A DNA stretch of 9,730 nucleotides from Ruminococcus sp. (GCA_017380355.1 JAFOED010000117.1:1-9730); one strand, 5' to 3'. Counted from the stretch's first letter, positions 1-6,584 are shown. Program-made: numbers and translations. Notes: a model not told the origin generated them from the sequence alone.

Positions 1-387
1 GAAATGCTCGGATACAACTTCGCTATCCACGGCACAGTTATGAAAGGTAACCATATCGGTACAAAAATCAATACACCGACGATAAATCTACCGATAAATG
101 ATGACCTCATAGCTCCTCACTTCGGCGTATACGCAAGCATTGTACAAATCGGCGACCACACATACAAAGGCGCAACCAACGTCGGTGTACACCCGACTGT
201 CGGCGGAAAAGAGGTGCTGTGTGAAACTCACTTACTCGACTTCGATGATGCGGATTTATACGGCAAAAGGGTAAGTGTAGAACTTCTACACTTCGTACGC
301 GAAGAAAAGAAATTCTCAACACTTGATGAGCTAAAGAAGCAAATCGAAATCGACAAAAAGTATATAGAAATATATCTGAAAAAATAA
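1..387 (+). CDS. ribF: Bifunctional riboflavin kinase/FAD synthetase, C-terminal riboflavin kinase part (5' end outside window)
   Basis: The reading frame is open from base 1 (GAA, then ATG at 4, which is internal) to TAA at 385-387, giving 128 codons. This matches the riboflavin kinase domain that ends bacterial RibF: a G-x-V-x-x-G start, PTIN for the usual PTAN nucleotide/Mg site, FGVYAS, the N-V-G-x-x-PT turn, CETHLLDF carrying the probable catalytic Glu, DLYG, and a closing basic helix (REEKKF then LDELKKQI). RibF phosphorylates riboflavin to FMN and its N-terminal domain, lost here, adenylates FMN to FAD in the cytoplasm. One oddity is the loop before PTIN, which reads GTKINTPTIN where most family members have GR-x-x-G-F-PTAN, so the conserved Arg and Gly are replaced. 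The gene is unrelated to the glycan cluster and is separated from it by a terminator. Identity is confident; the altered loop is directly seen. Confidence 0.93.
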   Translation, partial: EMLGYNFAIHGTVMKGNHIGTKINTPTINLPINDDLIAPHFGVYASIVQIGDHTYKGATNVGVHPTVGGKEVLCETHLLDFDDADLYGKRVSVELLHFVREEKKFSTLDELKKQIEIDKKYIEIYLKK

Positions 388-417
388 GCACGCAAGCTGA
401 GCCTGCGTGCTTTTTTT
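388..417. terminator. Bidirectional rho-independent terminator between ribF and the asparaginase gene
   Basis: A 10-pair stem with one mismatch (GCACGCAAGC / GCCTGCGTGC, loop TGA, 388-410) is followed on the + strand by seven T (411-417). On the - strand the same hairpin is followed by TTATTTTTTC, so it can stop transcription both ways. It starts one base after the ribF stop, and its T-tract overlaps the stop codon (416-418) of the convergent asparaginase gene. Confidence 0.88.
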
Positions 418-1408
418 ACTCTGTTTTTACAAATTCCTGCGCTATTTCTTTTTGCATAAATTCAGTAATATTCAAATTGTTCGATGTAGCTATCCACAGC
501 TTCATATACTGCGAAACAAAGGTCGAAAGCGGTAGTTTTGTTATGCCATACGAAGAGAAAACATTTGTGCTCTCGTAATCGGCTTTCAGATTACAACTCA
601 GTATAAATACAGGAATGTTTTTAGCCTTCGCTTTTTCGCAGAAAGCGCCGAGTACACCATCCGCAGTGTTAATTGTACCCGAGTGATATGGTCTGATAAG
701 CACCGCTTTAGCGTCGCTTAAATCGTAGTTAAACGAGTCACCAACGATACTGCTGATGACGAGAATGCCCGTTTTTTCGCAGAATCTGTACACCTCGTTA
801 CTATCATCTATTGCGGTTTTTGCAAAACTTTTGTTAAGCACAATGTCTGAACCGTTGTAATACGCAAACTCCTGTTGTGAGATGCTATAAACCTCATCAG
901 TGTTTTCAAGATGAGTGAAAAGTCTGGTTGGTATATGAATGTTTGTATTATCACTGTTAGTGTTTTTATACGCGACATAAACGCCATTAGCCACTCGGCT
1001 TTCAATAAATTTAACAGCAGCTTCAAAATTCTTATGACCGTTACTCTTAATATTATCAAGAGGGTAATTTGCCGACACAACAACGATAGGTTTGTCTGCG
1101 TTTTTAAAACAATATGAGAGCGCGACCGATGTGTACTGAAGAGTGTCTGTACCGTGGGTTACAATAATACCATCGTAGTCTTTTTTAACATTCTCGGCTA
1201 CGCAATCAATCAGCAGATTTATCTCGTTTGCTGTTAGATTTTCGCTTAGTATTCTATACGGTGAAATGATTTCAAACTCAACATCGTCAGCGTTATTCTT
1301 TTTGTACGTATCAAGAAGTACATACTGTTTATTTATATCTAGCGACGTATACTGCGAGTTTGATGTACTACCGATTGTACCGCCTGTTATGATAACCAGA
1401 ATTTTCAC
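416..1408 (-). CDS. Type I-like L-asparaginase (asparaginase/glutaminase family)
   Basis: This 330-residue protein, predicted to be cytoplasmic with no signal peptide, belongs to the asparaginase family that hydrolyses L-asparagine to aspartate and ammonia. Visible signatures are TGGTIGS near the N terminus (Thr11 is the likely nucleophile), THGTDT at about 84-89 (Thr87-Asp88 match the second catalytic pair), a VSANYPL...SNGHKNF stretch aligning with the usual TGAQRP...SDGxxN loop, and a C-terminal segment (about 276-310, STNVFSSYGITKLP) matching the end of the fold. The start is GTG at 1408, preceded by AAAGGAG (1425-1419) with 10 bases between. It is monocistronic, convergent with ribF and divergent from the PGT gene, with its own promoter at 1525-1497. 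The region where the third catalytic residue, a Lys, is expected reads IHIPTRL, so that Lys cannot be placed with confidence. Family assignment is firm; substrate preference (Asn or Gln) is not shown. Confidence 0.88.
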   Translation of the reverse strand: MKILVIITGGTIGSTSNSQYTSLDINKQYVLLDTYKKNNADDVEFEIISPYRILSENLTANEINLLIDCVAENVKKDYDGIIVTHGTDTLQYTSVALSYCFKNADKPIVVVSANYPLDNIKSNGHKNFEAAVKFIESRVANGVYVAYKNTNSDNTNIHIPTRLFTHLENTDEVYSISQQEFAYYNGSDIVLNKSFAKTAIDDSNEVYRFCEKTGILVISSIVGDSFNYDLSDAKAVLIRPYHSGTINTADGVLGAFCEKAKAKNIPVFILSCNLKADYESTNVFSSYGITKLPLSTFVSQYMKLWIATSNNLNITEFMQKEIAQEFVKTE

Positions 1409-1496
1409 TTGCTTTCTGCTCCTTTATCATTTTTTATATTATCTGTCGCTTACTAAAATTTATCCAATGTGTGTTTTTGTTGTGGTTTATACAACT

Positions 1497-1525
1497 ATTT
1501 TATGATAATCAGCATATAAATTCAA
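1497..1525 (-). promoter_or_regulatory. Sigma-A-type promoter for the asparaginase gene
   Basis: On the - strand TTGAAT (1525-1520) is followed after 17 bases by TAAAAT (1502-1497). Spacing is ideal and both boxes are near consensus. Transcription would start around 1490, leaving a leader of about 80 bases before the GTG at 1408. No riboswitch-like structure was recognised in the leader. Confidence 0.6.
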
Positions 1526-1572
1526 GCAAAGCTCGAAAATTCATCAAAAAACGGCTTAAAATCAATATTTTG

Positions 1573-1601
1573 TTGCATTAGGAAAATTTTTAATGTATAA
1601 T
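1573..1601 (+). promoter_or_regulatory. Strong sigma-A-type promoter for the phosphoglycosyl transferase gene
   Basis: TTGCAT (1573-1578), 17 bases, then a perfect TATAAT (1596-1601). The start of transcription would fall near 1608, about 32 bases before the ATG at 1640. The ribosome site GGAGG (1625-1629) lies 10 bases before the ATG. The promoter points away from the asparaginase promoter, so the two genes are divergently transcribed from this spacer. Confidence 0.75.
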
Positions 1602-1602
1602 A

Positions 1603-1614
1603 TATTCTAGAATA
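1603..1614. promoter_or_regulatory. 12-base perfect palindrome at the expected transcription start (possible operator)
   Basis: TATTCTAGAATA is its own reverse complement. It sits one base after the -10 box and covers the predicted start point, the classic place for a repressor to block initiation. A tandem TAGAA-TAGAA (1608-1617) overlaps its right half. The sequence is AT-rich and no known regulator was recognised, so operator function is only a suggestion. Confidence 0.35.
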
Positions 1615-1639
1615 GAATGGGATTGGAGGGTGATTTTTT

Positions 1640-2332
1640 ATGGATACTACTGTCAATAATATTAACATTGATGATACTATATCATATGATCTCCCTTTAG
1701 ACCGCAAAGCTGTTGATAATGGCAAGAAAGCTTATATGATTTTTAAGCGAATCTGTGATGTTTTCATCGCTGTTTGCGCGCTTACTCTTCTGTTTCCACT
1801 GCTTTTTGTTGTCGCTCTGGTAGTATTCATCGAGTGCCCGAAAGCAAGTCCTATTTTCTCTCAAAATCGTATCGGAAAAGACGGGAAACGCTTCTGCTTC
1901 TTCAAGTTCCGTTCGATGATACCAGATGCCGAGACTGAACTCGAAAAGCTTCTGCACAAAAATGAAATGGAAGGTAATGCGTTTAAAATCAAAGATGACC
2001 CGAGAATCACTAAAATCGGTCGTTTCCTGAGAAAAACAAGCATAGACGAATTCCCTCAGCTTTTAAATGTTATTAAAGGTGATATGAGTATCGTCGGTCC
2101 TCGTCCACCTCTTGAACGTGAGTATAAAAATTACTCTGAATATGAGAAACAACGACTTTATGTCACACCGGGCCTTACTTGTTACTGGCAGACTAAGCCT
2201 AATCGTAACGAAATGACTTTCAACGAATGGGTAAATCTCGATATTGAATACATAAAAGACCGAAGTGTAAAAACTGACTTTATCATCATTCTTCGTACTT
2301 TCGGTGCAGTATTTGGTATGCACGGCGTTTAA
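1640..2332 (+). CDS. Monotopic phosphoglycosyl transferase (undecaprenyl-phosphate sugar-1-phosphate transferase, bacterial sugar transferase family)
   Basis: The 230-residue product matches the small catalytic form of the bacterial sugar transferase family (PglC/WcaJ core). It moves a sugar-1-phosphate from a UDP-sugar to undecaprenyl phosphate at the inner face of the membrane, the first step of exopolysaccharide or capsule repeat-unit assembly. Seen in order: KR at 36-37 before a hydrophobic re-entrant helix (about 41-64) with a central Pro53, FSQNRIG at 74-79, FFKFRSM at 87-93, DDPRITKIGRFLR at 119-131, the catalytic Asp136-Glu137 in TSIDEFPQLLNV, GPRPP at 153-157, and TPGLT at 176-180 followed by a tryptophan-containing stretch. 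The extra four-helix N-terminal domain of WcaJ/WbaP enzymes is absent. ATG 1640 is supported by GGAGG at 1625-1629. The gene stands alone with its own promoter and terminator but faces the glycan operon end to end, so it probably supplies that pathway. The sugar donor cannot be read from sequence. Confidence 0.9.
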   Translation: MDTTVNNINIDDTISYDLPLDRKAVDNGKKAYMIFKRICDVFIAVCALTLLFPLLFVVALVVFIECPKASPIFSQNRIGKDGKRFCFFKFRSMIPDAETELEKLLHKNEMEGNAFKIKDDPRITKIGRFLRKTSIDEFPQLLNVIKGDMSIVGPRPPLEREYKNYSEYEKQRLYVTPGLTCYWQTKPNRNEMTFNEWVNLDIEYIKDRSVKTDFIIILRTFGAVFGMHGV

Positions 2333-2346
2333 TAGAACATAAAAAC

Positions 2347-2380
2347 ACCCCTGCGATTAATTCGCAGGGGTTTATTTTTT
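2347..2380. terminator. Bidirectional rho-independent terminator between the PGT and LCP genes
   Basis: A perfect 10-pair stem ACCCCTGCGA / TCGCAGGGGT (2347-2356 and 2362-2371, loop TTAAT) is followed on the + strand by TTATTTTTT (2372-2380). On the - strand the stem is followed by GTTTTT. It lies 14 bases after the PGT stop and within about 10 bases of the LCP stop (2382-2384), so one hairpin serves both convergent transcripts. Confidence 0.92.
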
Positions 2381-2381
2381 A

Positions 2382-3368
2382 TCATTTCTTTTCTGTGTAA
2401 AACATCTTGAGTACTAATTCGTCGAGCTGTTTTTCGTCAACATAAAACTCCATATAGTCACCAGAAAGGACGTTTTCGCCCTGTGGGGTTACTATCTCGT
2501 TTAATGTGTAATCAGCGTAACGATTAAGCATAGCGCTCATCGAATTCACAGAGCAGTCAGACACAATATACGGAGCAATATCCTCGTAAACTTTAAGTAC
2601 AAAGGTATCGTCTTCCTTTACCTTCTCGTTAAAAGCTTTAACAAAATTGTTCATATACTCTTTGTGTCTGTCCATACGGGAGATATTCATCTGGTCTGAC
2701 ACATCTTTACGTGTTTTAACGTAAGAGAGAGCCTGCTCACCCTTAAGTGTTACCTCGCCCATACCTATCGACGGATCTATCTGTGAAAAGTCGTCAGTTA
2801 CGTTTACTGTGACACCGCCGACAGCATCGTTGAGAATAGATATAGCATCCATATTCATAGAGAGATAGTAGTCTACAGTAAGACCTGACAAGAAGTCCGA
2901 TACTGTACGTACAGCGTTTTCACAGCTGTCTTCCAGTCCTGATCCGTATGTATGCGCAAGAGCAAGCTGAGCATAAATTGTACCTGCGTCCTGTCCACCC
3001 AAACCAAGCACATGGATATCCATCATCGTGTCACGGTTAAGCACAAGCACGCTATACGACTTCTCGATTTCATCAAACACAGCGAGAGCGACCATATCGT
3101 TTTCGCCGGTGTTCAAATACGAATCGCTAGGTTTTACTTCGCCGTACTCGTCGATACCCATAAACATCAGAACAGTGATATCCTGACGAGGAAAGTATTT
3201 CTTACCGTCAATCTCAACAGTCTTTTTAGACGAAGTTGAATCGTTTATCTGAGATTCTGTATTAAATGCAGAATCCAGAACTTTAAATCCACTGAACACC
3301 GCAACCGCCACTAAAATAGTGACTATTACGATAGTTATTACAGGGGCTTTTTTCTTGTTTTTTGTCAT
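2382..3368 (-). CDS. LytR-CpsA-Psr (LCP) family cell-wall glycopolymer transferase
   Basis: LCP proteins transfer lipid-linked glycopolymers (teichoic acids, capsules) onto peptidoglycan at the outer face of the membrane. This 328-residue protein has a short basic N terminus, one membrane helix (about 9-26), then an extracellular LCP domain: VLMFMGID at 66-73, NDMVAL at 90-95 with the conserved Asp91, LNRDTMMDI at 110-118 (Arg112-Asp113, pyrophosphate/Mg region), AHTYGSG at 138-144, VGGVTVNV at 183-190, and ALSYVKTRKD then NISRMDRH at 213-235, giving the conserved late arginines. The usual RSD before Asp91 is END here, so one Arg is changed. ATG 3368 lies 5 bases after the stop of the upstream surface-protein gene and has no clear Shine-Dalgarno, which suggests translational coupling. 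It is the last gene of the - strand operon and ends at the shared terminator. Family is firm; the polymer attached is unknown. Confidence 0.9.
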   Translation of the reverse strand: MTKNKKKAPVITIVIVTILVAVAVFSGFKVLDSAFNTESQINDSTSSKKTVEIDGKKYFPRQDITVLMFMGIDEYGEVKPSDSYLNTGENDMVALAVFDEIEKSYSVLVLNRDTMMDIHVLGLGGQDAGTIYAQLALAHTYGSGLEDSCENAVRTVSDFLSGLTVDYYLSMNMDAISILNDAVGGVTVNVTDDFSQIDPSIGMGEVTLKGEQALSYVKTRKDVSDQMNISRMDRHKEYMNNFVKAFNEKVKEDDTFVLKVYEDIAPYIVSDCSVNSMSAMLNRYADYTLNEIVTPQGENVLSGDYMEFYVDEKQLDELVLKMFYTEKK

Positions 3369-3373
3369 AAATA

Positions 3374-4129
3374 TCAGCCGTTAACTTTGCGGCGGAAGAT
3401 AACGATAGCAACAGCAGCAGCTAAAGAAACGAACATAACGCTACCCCAGAGGATAACACCTGAAACGTCGCTTGTAGCAGGAGAAACTGTGCTTGAGTTT
3501 GTTGTTGTACCAGGTACTAAGAAAGCAACAGGGCAGATCTTGTCGAACTGAACAGTTACTGTACCGTCACCGTTGTTAATGCAATCAACTACAGGAACCC
3601 ATTTACCATCTACGTAAACCATAGCTGTGATGAATGTATCAGCATCAACGCCAACCTTGAATGTAAGCTCGAGGATGTTCTCGCCGTTTAAGTGATCCTT
3701 AATATCTGTACATTCACCAGAAATGTCAAAGAGATCCTTAATTACAAGATCATCAGCGTCCTTATCTTTATCCCATTTTTCTTTAACGATGTCGTTTAAC
3801 TCAGGGCATACTTCGGAAAGCTTATCGCCCTCTAAAAGCTCGCCGTAAACCTTTAAGAGAATATCTTTTGCGTCTGCAGGAATCTTATCGTCTGTTTTAG
3901 CATCAGCGACAGATGTGATAATGAAACAATCTAAAAATTCTGTTGCTACTTTTTCGCCATCAGGGTTTGTGATGAAACCAACAACATCTTTACCATTAAG
4001 CTGATCGATAACGATGAGCTGTGGCGCACCCTTGTTTGTGATACTCTCAACAAACTGAGCAGCGCTTACAGATACTGTGATTGTAAGAGCCATGATGATA
4101 GCGAGTACTGCGGTAATAATCTTTTTCAT
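3374..4129 (-). CDS. Secreted, C-terminally anchored surface protein of unknown function
   Basis: I do not recognise a functional family. From the preferred start the product is 251 residues: a signal peptide (MKKII then a hydrophobic run ending VSVSAA, cleavage near residue 24), an acidic extracellular part with five cysteines and the segment KICPVAFLV common in gut-Firmicute surface proteins, a Ser/Thr linker, SPATSD at about 216-221, a hydrophobic helix (about 224-245) and a basic RRKVNG tail. That end has the layout of a sortase sorting signal, with SPATSD resembling the SPxTG type but with Ser for Gly; no sortase is in the window, so it may simply be a membrane anchor. The frame extends upstream to a TTG at 4144, but GGAG (4142-4139) lies 9 bases before ATG 4129 and would itself be coded in the longer form, so ATG 4129 is preferred. 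It sits 67 bases after the BY-kinase gene and 5 bases before the LCP gene, which suggests a role at the same glycan machinery. Confidence 0.78.
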   Translation of the reverse strand: MKKIITAVLAIIMALTITVSVSAAQFVESITNKGAPQLIVIDQLNGKDVVGFITNPDGEKVATEFLDCFIITSVADAKTDDKIPADAKDILLKVYGELLEGDKLSEVCPELNDIVKEKWDKDKDADDLVIKDLFDISGECTDIKDHLNGENILELTFKVGVDADTFITAMVYVDGKWVPVVDCINNGDGTVTVQFDKICPVAFLVPGTTTNSSTVSPATSDVSGVILWGSVMFVSLAAAVAIVIFRRKVNG

Positions 4130-4138
4130 ATTAACCAT

Positions 4139-4142
4139 CTCC
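4139..4142 (-). promoter_or_regulatory. Ribosome binding site deciding the start of the surface-protein gene
   Basis: TTGGAGATGG on the - strand contains GGAG (4142-4139) 9 bases before ATG 4129, which opens a typical signal peptide (MKK). The TTG at 4144 and the ATG at 4138 overlap or abut the site and cannot use it, so they are unlikely starts. Confidence 0.75.
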
Positions 4143-4156
4143 AATATAAATAATAA

Positions 4157-4185
4157 ATTATATACTGTATAAAATCGTGTCCGAA
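4157..4185 (-). promoter_or_regulatory. Candidate internal promoter upstream of the surface-protein gene
   Basis: In the 67-base gap after the BY-kinase gene, a perfect TATAAT (4162-4157) is preceded after 17 bases by TTCGGA (4185-4180), a 3-of-6 match to a -35 box. A better -35 word, TTGACC (4193-4188), is 25 bases from the TATAAT, so it does not fit that box; at 18 bases it would pair only with TACAGT. The gap could give the surface protein and LCP genes extra expression; evidence is modest. Confidence 0.35.
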
Positions 4186-4196
4186 AAGGTCAACGA

Positions 4197-5750
4197 TTAT
4201 TTTCTGTTGTTGCGTTCTTCTGTTGCTTTTCTACTTGCTTTTGCGTATGCAGCAGAAGCGTAAGACTTCGAATACTTACCGTACTTTGAGTAGTATCCCT
4301 TTCCATAACGTGTATACTTACCGTCGTTCTGATTTACACAGTTCATAACAACACCGAGGATTCTAGACTCAATGAACTCAAACTGTGAAACAGCACTAGA
4401 CAGAGCAACTGTATTACAGTAATCCTGACGTACAACGAACAGGATACCATCTGTAAGTTTAGCGGCAACCATCGCGTCGGATACTTCGCCGACAGGTGGT
4501 AAGTCCATAATAATGTAGTCATATGAGTTTCTAAGCTCAATAAGCATCTTTTCCATCTTCGCGCTACTTAACAACTCAATAGGGTTAGGCGGTGTATCGC
4601 CTGAAGAAATAACGTCAAAGTGGTTTTCGCTATCAAGACTACAGTTCTGTATAGACATACAAATATCAGCATAACCAGTCAGATAATTGGAAAGACCAGG
4701 CTTTTTGTTAACTGGTAATTTGTAAGAAATAGACGGTCTTCTCATATCGCAGTCGATGAGGAGCACGCGTTTTTCAAGCTGAGCAAGCGAATAAGCTAAA
4801 TTCGCAGCTGTAAGACTCTTGCCTTCTCCCGCAAGTGCAGAAGAAACGCCAATTACAGGACAAGTAATTTCGTCAACAAAGGAGAACTGAAGCTTTGTAC
4901 GTAAAAGTTTGTATGCCTCGCTCGCTACAAAGCTGATATCCTTACCAACAACGCTGGTTTTATTGTTCTGTGAATGAGAAGTGTTGTGCTTTTTACTCGA
5001 GTATGCGTAGTATTCACCTTGCTTCTGAGCTGAGAACATATCAGGAACCTGAGCCAGAATAGGATGAGAACAACATCCCTCGACATCTTCCTGTTTACGG
5101 ATTGTAACATCGAACAGTTCGCGGATTATAACAATAATAACAGTTACCATAAATCCGATTAAGAAACCGAGGATAGCGTTTTTAGGATAGCTAGGAGAAG
5201 CAGGTCTGGACGCGACTATTGCATAGTCAACGATGTTAGCAGATGTTCCCTCTACAATGCTGGAAATACGTTTAGGAAGAATATATGTTATTGCGTTAGC
5301 AATTTCTTTAGCCTCTACCGGATCGTCACTTGTAACAACGACCTCAAAGACTTCAGTATCATTTACTGATGAAGCTGAAATCATTTTTCTAAGCTGAGAA
5401 TCAGTCAGATCAACGTCTGCGTAATCGATAACATCGTTAAGACACGCTCTTGACTTCAGAATAACAATATATGTGTCAACAAGGCTCTTAGCAGCAGTGA
5501 TGTCACCCTGTGAAATACTGAAAGAAGTATCTCCAACAGATAAAGAGTTATTGTTTACATAAAACATAGCCGAGGACTCATACTCCGGAGTAATCAGATA
5601 AAAAGTTCCTGCGACAGAAATAACAGCGCATAAAACAGAAACGATACAAATCAGCCAGATTTTCTTACAAATAGCTTTCCAGATACGACCAAAATCGATT
5701 TCAACTAAATCATTTGCGCCATTGTTCGCGCCATAAGTCTTCTCCTTCAT
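4197..5750 (-). CDS. Polysaccharide co-polymerase/BY-type tyrosine kinase fusion (Wzc/CapAB-like)
   Basis: This 517-residue inner-membrane protein joins a chain-length (Wzz/CapA) part to a cytoplasmic bacterial tyrosine kinase. Residues 1-30 are cytoplasmic, helix 1 is about 31-53, the extracellular part is about 54-189 and includes the proline motif PASPSYPKNA just before helix 2 (about 192-212). The kinase has EAYKLLRTKLQF at 278-289 (oligomer contact), Walker A SALAGEGKS at 304-312 (Lys311), Walker A' LLIDCDMRRPS at 330-340 (Asp333, Asp335), Walker B YIIMDLPP at 412-419 (Asp416), and a C-terminal cluster of eight tyrosines at 479-502 for autophosphorylation. Such proteins set exopolysaccharide chain length and export by cycling phosphorylation with a phosphatase, which is not in this window. 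Many Firmicutes split the two halves into separate genes, so the single chain is notable but known in Clostridia. ATG 5750 follows AGGAGG (5760-5755) at a short 4-base spacing. It heads the three-gene group with the surface protein and LCP genes. Confidence 0.92.
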   Translation of the reverse strand: MKEKTYGANNGANDLVEIDFGRIWKAICKKIWLICIVSVLCAVISVAGTFYLITPEYESSAMFYVNNNSLSVGDTSFSISQGDITAAKSLVDTYIVILKSRACLNDVIDYADVDLTDSQLRKMISASSVNDTEVFEVVVTSDDPVEAKEIANAITYILPKRISSIVEGTSANIVDYAIVASRPASPSYPKNAILGFLIGFMVTVIIVIIRELFDVTIRKQEDVEGCCSHPILAQVPDMFSAQKQGEYYAYSSKKHNTSHSQNNKTSVVGKDISFVASEAYKLLRTKLQFSFVDEITCPVIGVSSALAGEGKSLTAANLAYSLAQLEKRVLLIDCDMRRPSISYKLPVNKKPGLSNYLTGYADICMSIQNCSLDSENHFDVISSGDTPPNPIELLSSAKMEKMLIELRNSYDYIIMDLPPVGEVSDAMVAAKLTDGILFVVRQDYCNTVALSSAVSQFEFIESRILGVVMNCVNQNDGKYTRYGKGYYSKYGKYSKSYASAAYAKASRKATEERNNRK

Positions 5751-5830
5751 AGGCCCTCCTTGTTTTTATTTTTATGATAACGCAGTTCTTATAAATACAG
5801 ACACTACGAGCATTTTAATTTCCCATAATA

Positions 5831-5859
5831 AATTTATCACAAATACCGCGTTGCGTCAA
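5831..5859 (-). promoter_or_regulatory. Candidate promoter for the BY-kinase/surface protein/LCP genes
   Basis: In the 159-base spacer (5751-5909) TTGACG (5859-5854), a 5-of-6 match, is followed after 17 bases by TAAATT (5836-5831), a 4-of-6 match. The start would be near 5824 with a leader of about 75 bases. The -10 region overlaps a 10-base palindrome ATAAATTTAT (5828-5837), and GTTG-ACG-CAAC overlaps the -35. No strong terminator was seen after the DUF4956 gene, so read-through from the upstream genes is also possible. Confidence 0.45.
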
Positions 5860-5892
5860 CTAAAACTTAGTTTTTTTCTACTGTATTCAGTA
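5858..5892. repeat. Two small inverted repeats in the spacer between the DUF4956 and BY-kinase genes
   Basis: AACTAA-AAC-TTAGTT (5858-5872) and TACTG-TATT-CAGTA (5879-5892) lie directly upstream of the candidate promoter when read on the - strand. Each is a perfect arm pair of 6 and 5 bases. They could be protein-binding sites for regulation of the kinase operon, but their AT-rich, short arms could arise by chance. Confidence 0.3.
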
Positions 5893-5909
5893 TATTTTAG
5901 AACAATTTA

Positions 5910-6584
5910 TTAAAAAGTAGCCTCACCATCGTGCGATAATAATGAAACGCTTGTCACACCATCAACAGCCATAGTCTCTTTCACAAGCTCGCTACCTTGC
6001 GATGTACGCAATTCCACAACCATATCGAGTGAGGTTTCTGTCATATTTCTGGACTTTACATTAAAGTGTTTCGCGTATTTTTTCACTACTTCTAAAACGC
6101 TGTTTTCAACATCGATTTTATCCGCGTTGATAACCAGAATCATCGGCGCTTTTGCAACAGGAAACTTGTTTAAAATCAGAATTCCCAGTGTCACAACAAC
6201 ACACAGAATTACCGCAATCTGTGACAAACCTGCGCCACAGATAATACCGACACTTATTGCCCAGAATAAAAACATCAGGTCAATCGGGTCTTTTATCGCG
6301 GTACGGAATCTTACAATAGAAAGAGCACCGACCATACCGAGTGAAAGCACTACGCTTGACTGCATAGTCATAATAATTGCTGCTGTGATAACAGTTACAC
6401 CTGCAAGTGAAATATTAAAACTCTTTGAATAGAAAGTTTTTCTTGTCACAATCCTATACACAAGAAAAATATAAAAAGCAAGTGCGCTGGCTATTGCCAG
6501 AGCTGTTAAAATAGTCGGCAAGCTGAATTCTACGCCTGAATAGCCCTCTAAAAAAGACTTCTTAAAAATATCTTTAAAACTCAT
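5910..6584 (-). CDS. DUF4956-family membrane protein
   Basis: The 224-residue product matches the DUF4956 family, whose function is not established. The family hallmark is clear at about 84-110: MVGALSIVRFRTAIKDP followed by DLMFLFWAI. Four likely membrane helices lie at about 24-46, 58-80, 103-118 and 122-139, with the basic RFRTAIKDP loop between the second and third, followed by a soluble C-terminal domain (about 145-224) of alternating strands and helices that is probably cytoplasmic. The gene follows the VTC-domain gene by 26 bases; ATG 6584 has only a weak AAGGGG-type ribosome site 6 bases upstream, and translation may depend on the upstream gene. DUF4956, VTC and CotH genes are known to occur together in other bacteria, so a joint role in the membrane is likely, perhaps as the channel or scaffold for the other two. 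That role is inference. Confidence 0.85.
   Translation of the reverse strand: MSFKDIFKKSFLEGYSGVEFSLPTILTALAIASALAFYIFLVYRIVTRKTFYSKSFNISLAGVTVITAAIIMTMQSSVVLSLGMVGALSIVRFRTAIKDPIDLMFLFWAISVGIICGAGLSQIAVILCVVVTLGILILNKFPVAKAPMILVINADKIDVENSVLEVVKKYAKHFNVKSRNMTETSLDMVVELRTSQGSELVKETMAVDGVTSVSLLSHDGEATF

Noticed and set aside
911..1117. 68-codon + strand open frame opposite the asparaginase gene
   Set aside because: Antisense to a conserved enzyme, with no upstream ribosome site or promoter of note.
2063..2323. 86-codon - strand open frame opposite the PGT gene
   Set aside because: Antisense to conserved catalytic motifs of the PGT; no start signals.
5858..5877. Hairpin AACTAA-AAC-TTAGTT followed by T residues, resembling a + strand terminator
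   Set aside because: No + strand gene ends here; on the - strand, where the genes run, the T-run becomes a leading A-run, and the six-pair stem is AT-rich and weak.
6127..6432. 101-codon + strand open frame opposite the DUF4956 gene
   Set aside because: Mirror of a gene with a strong family signature; the hydrophobic composition follows from the membrane helices on the other strand.
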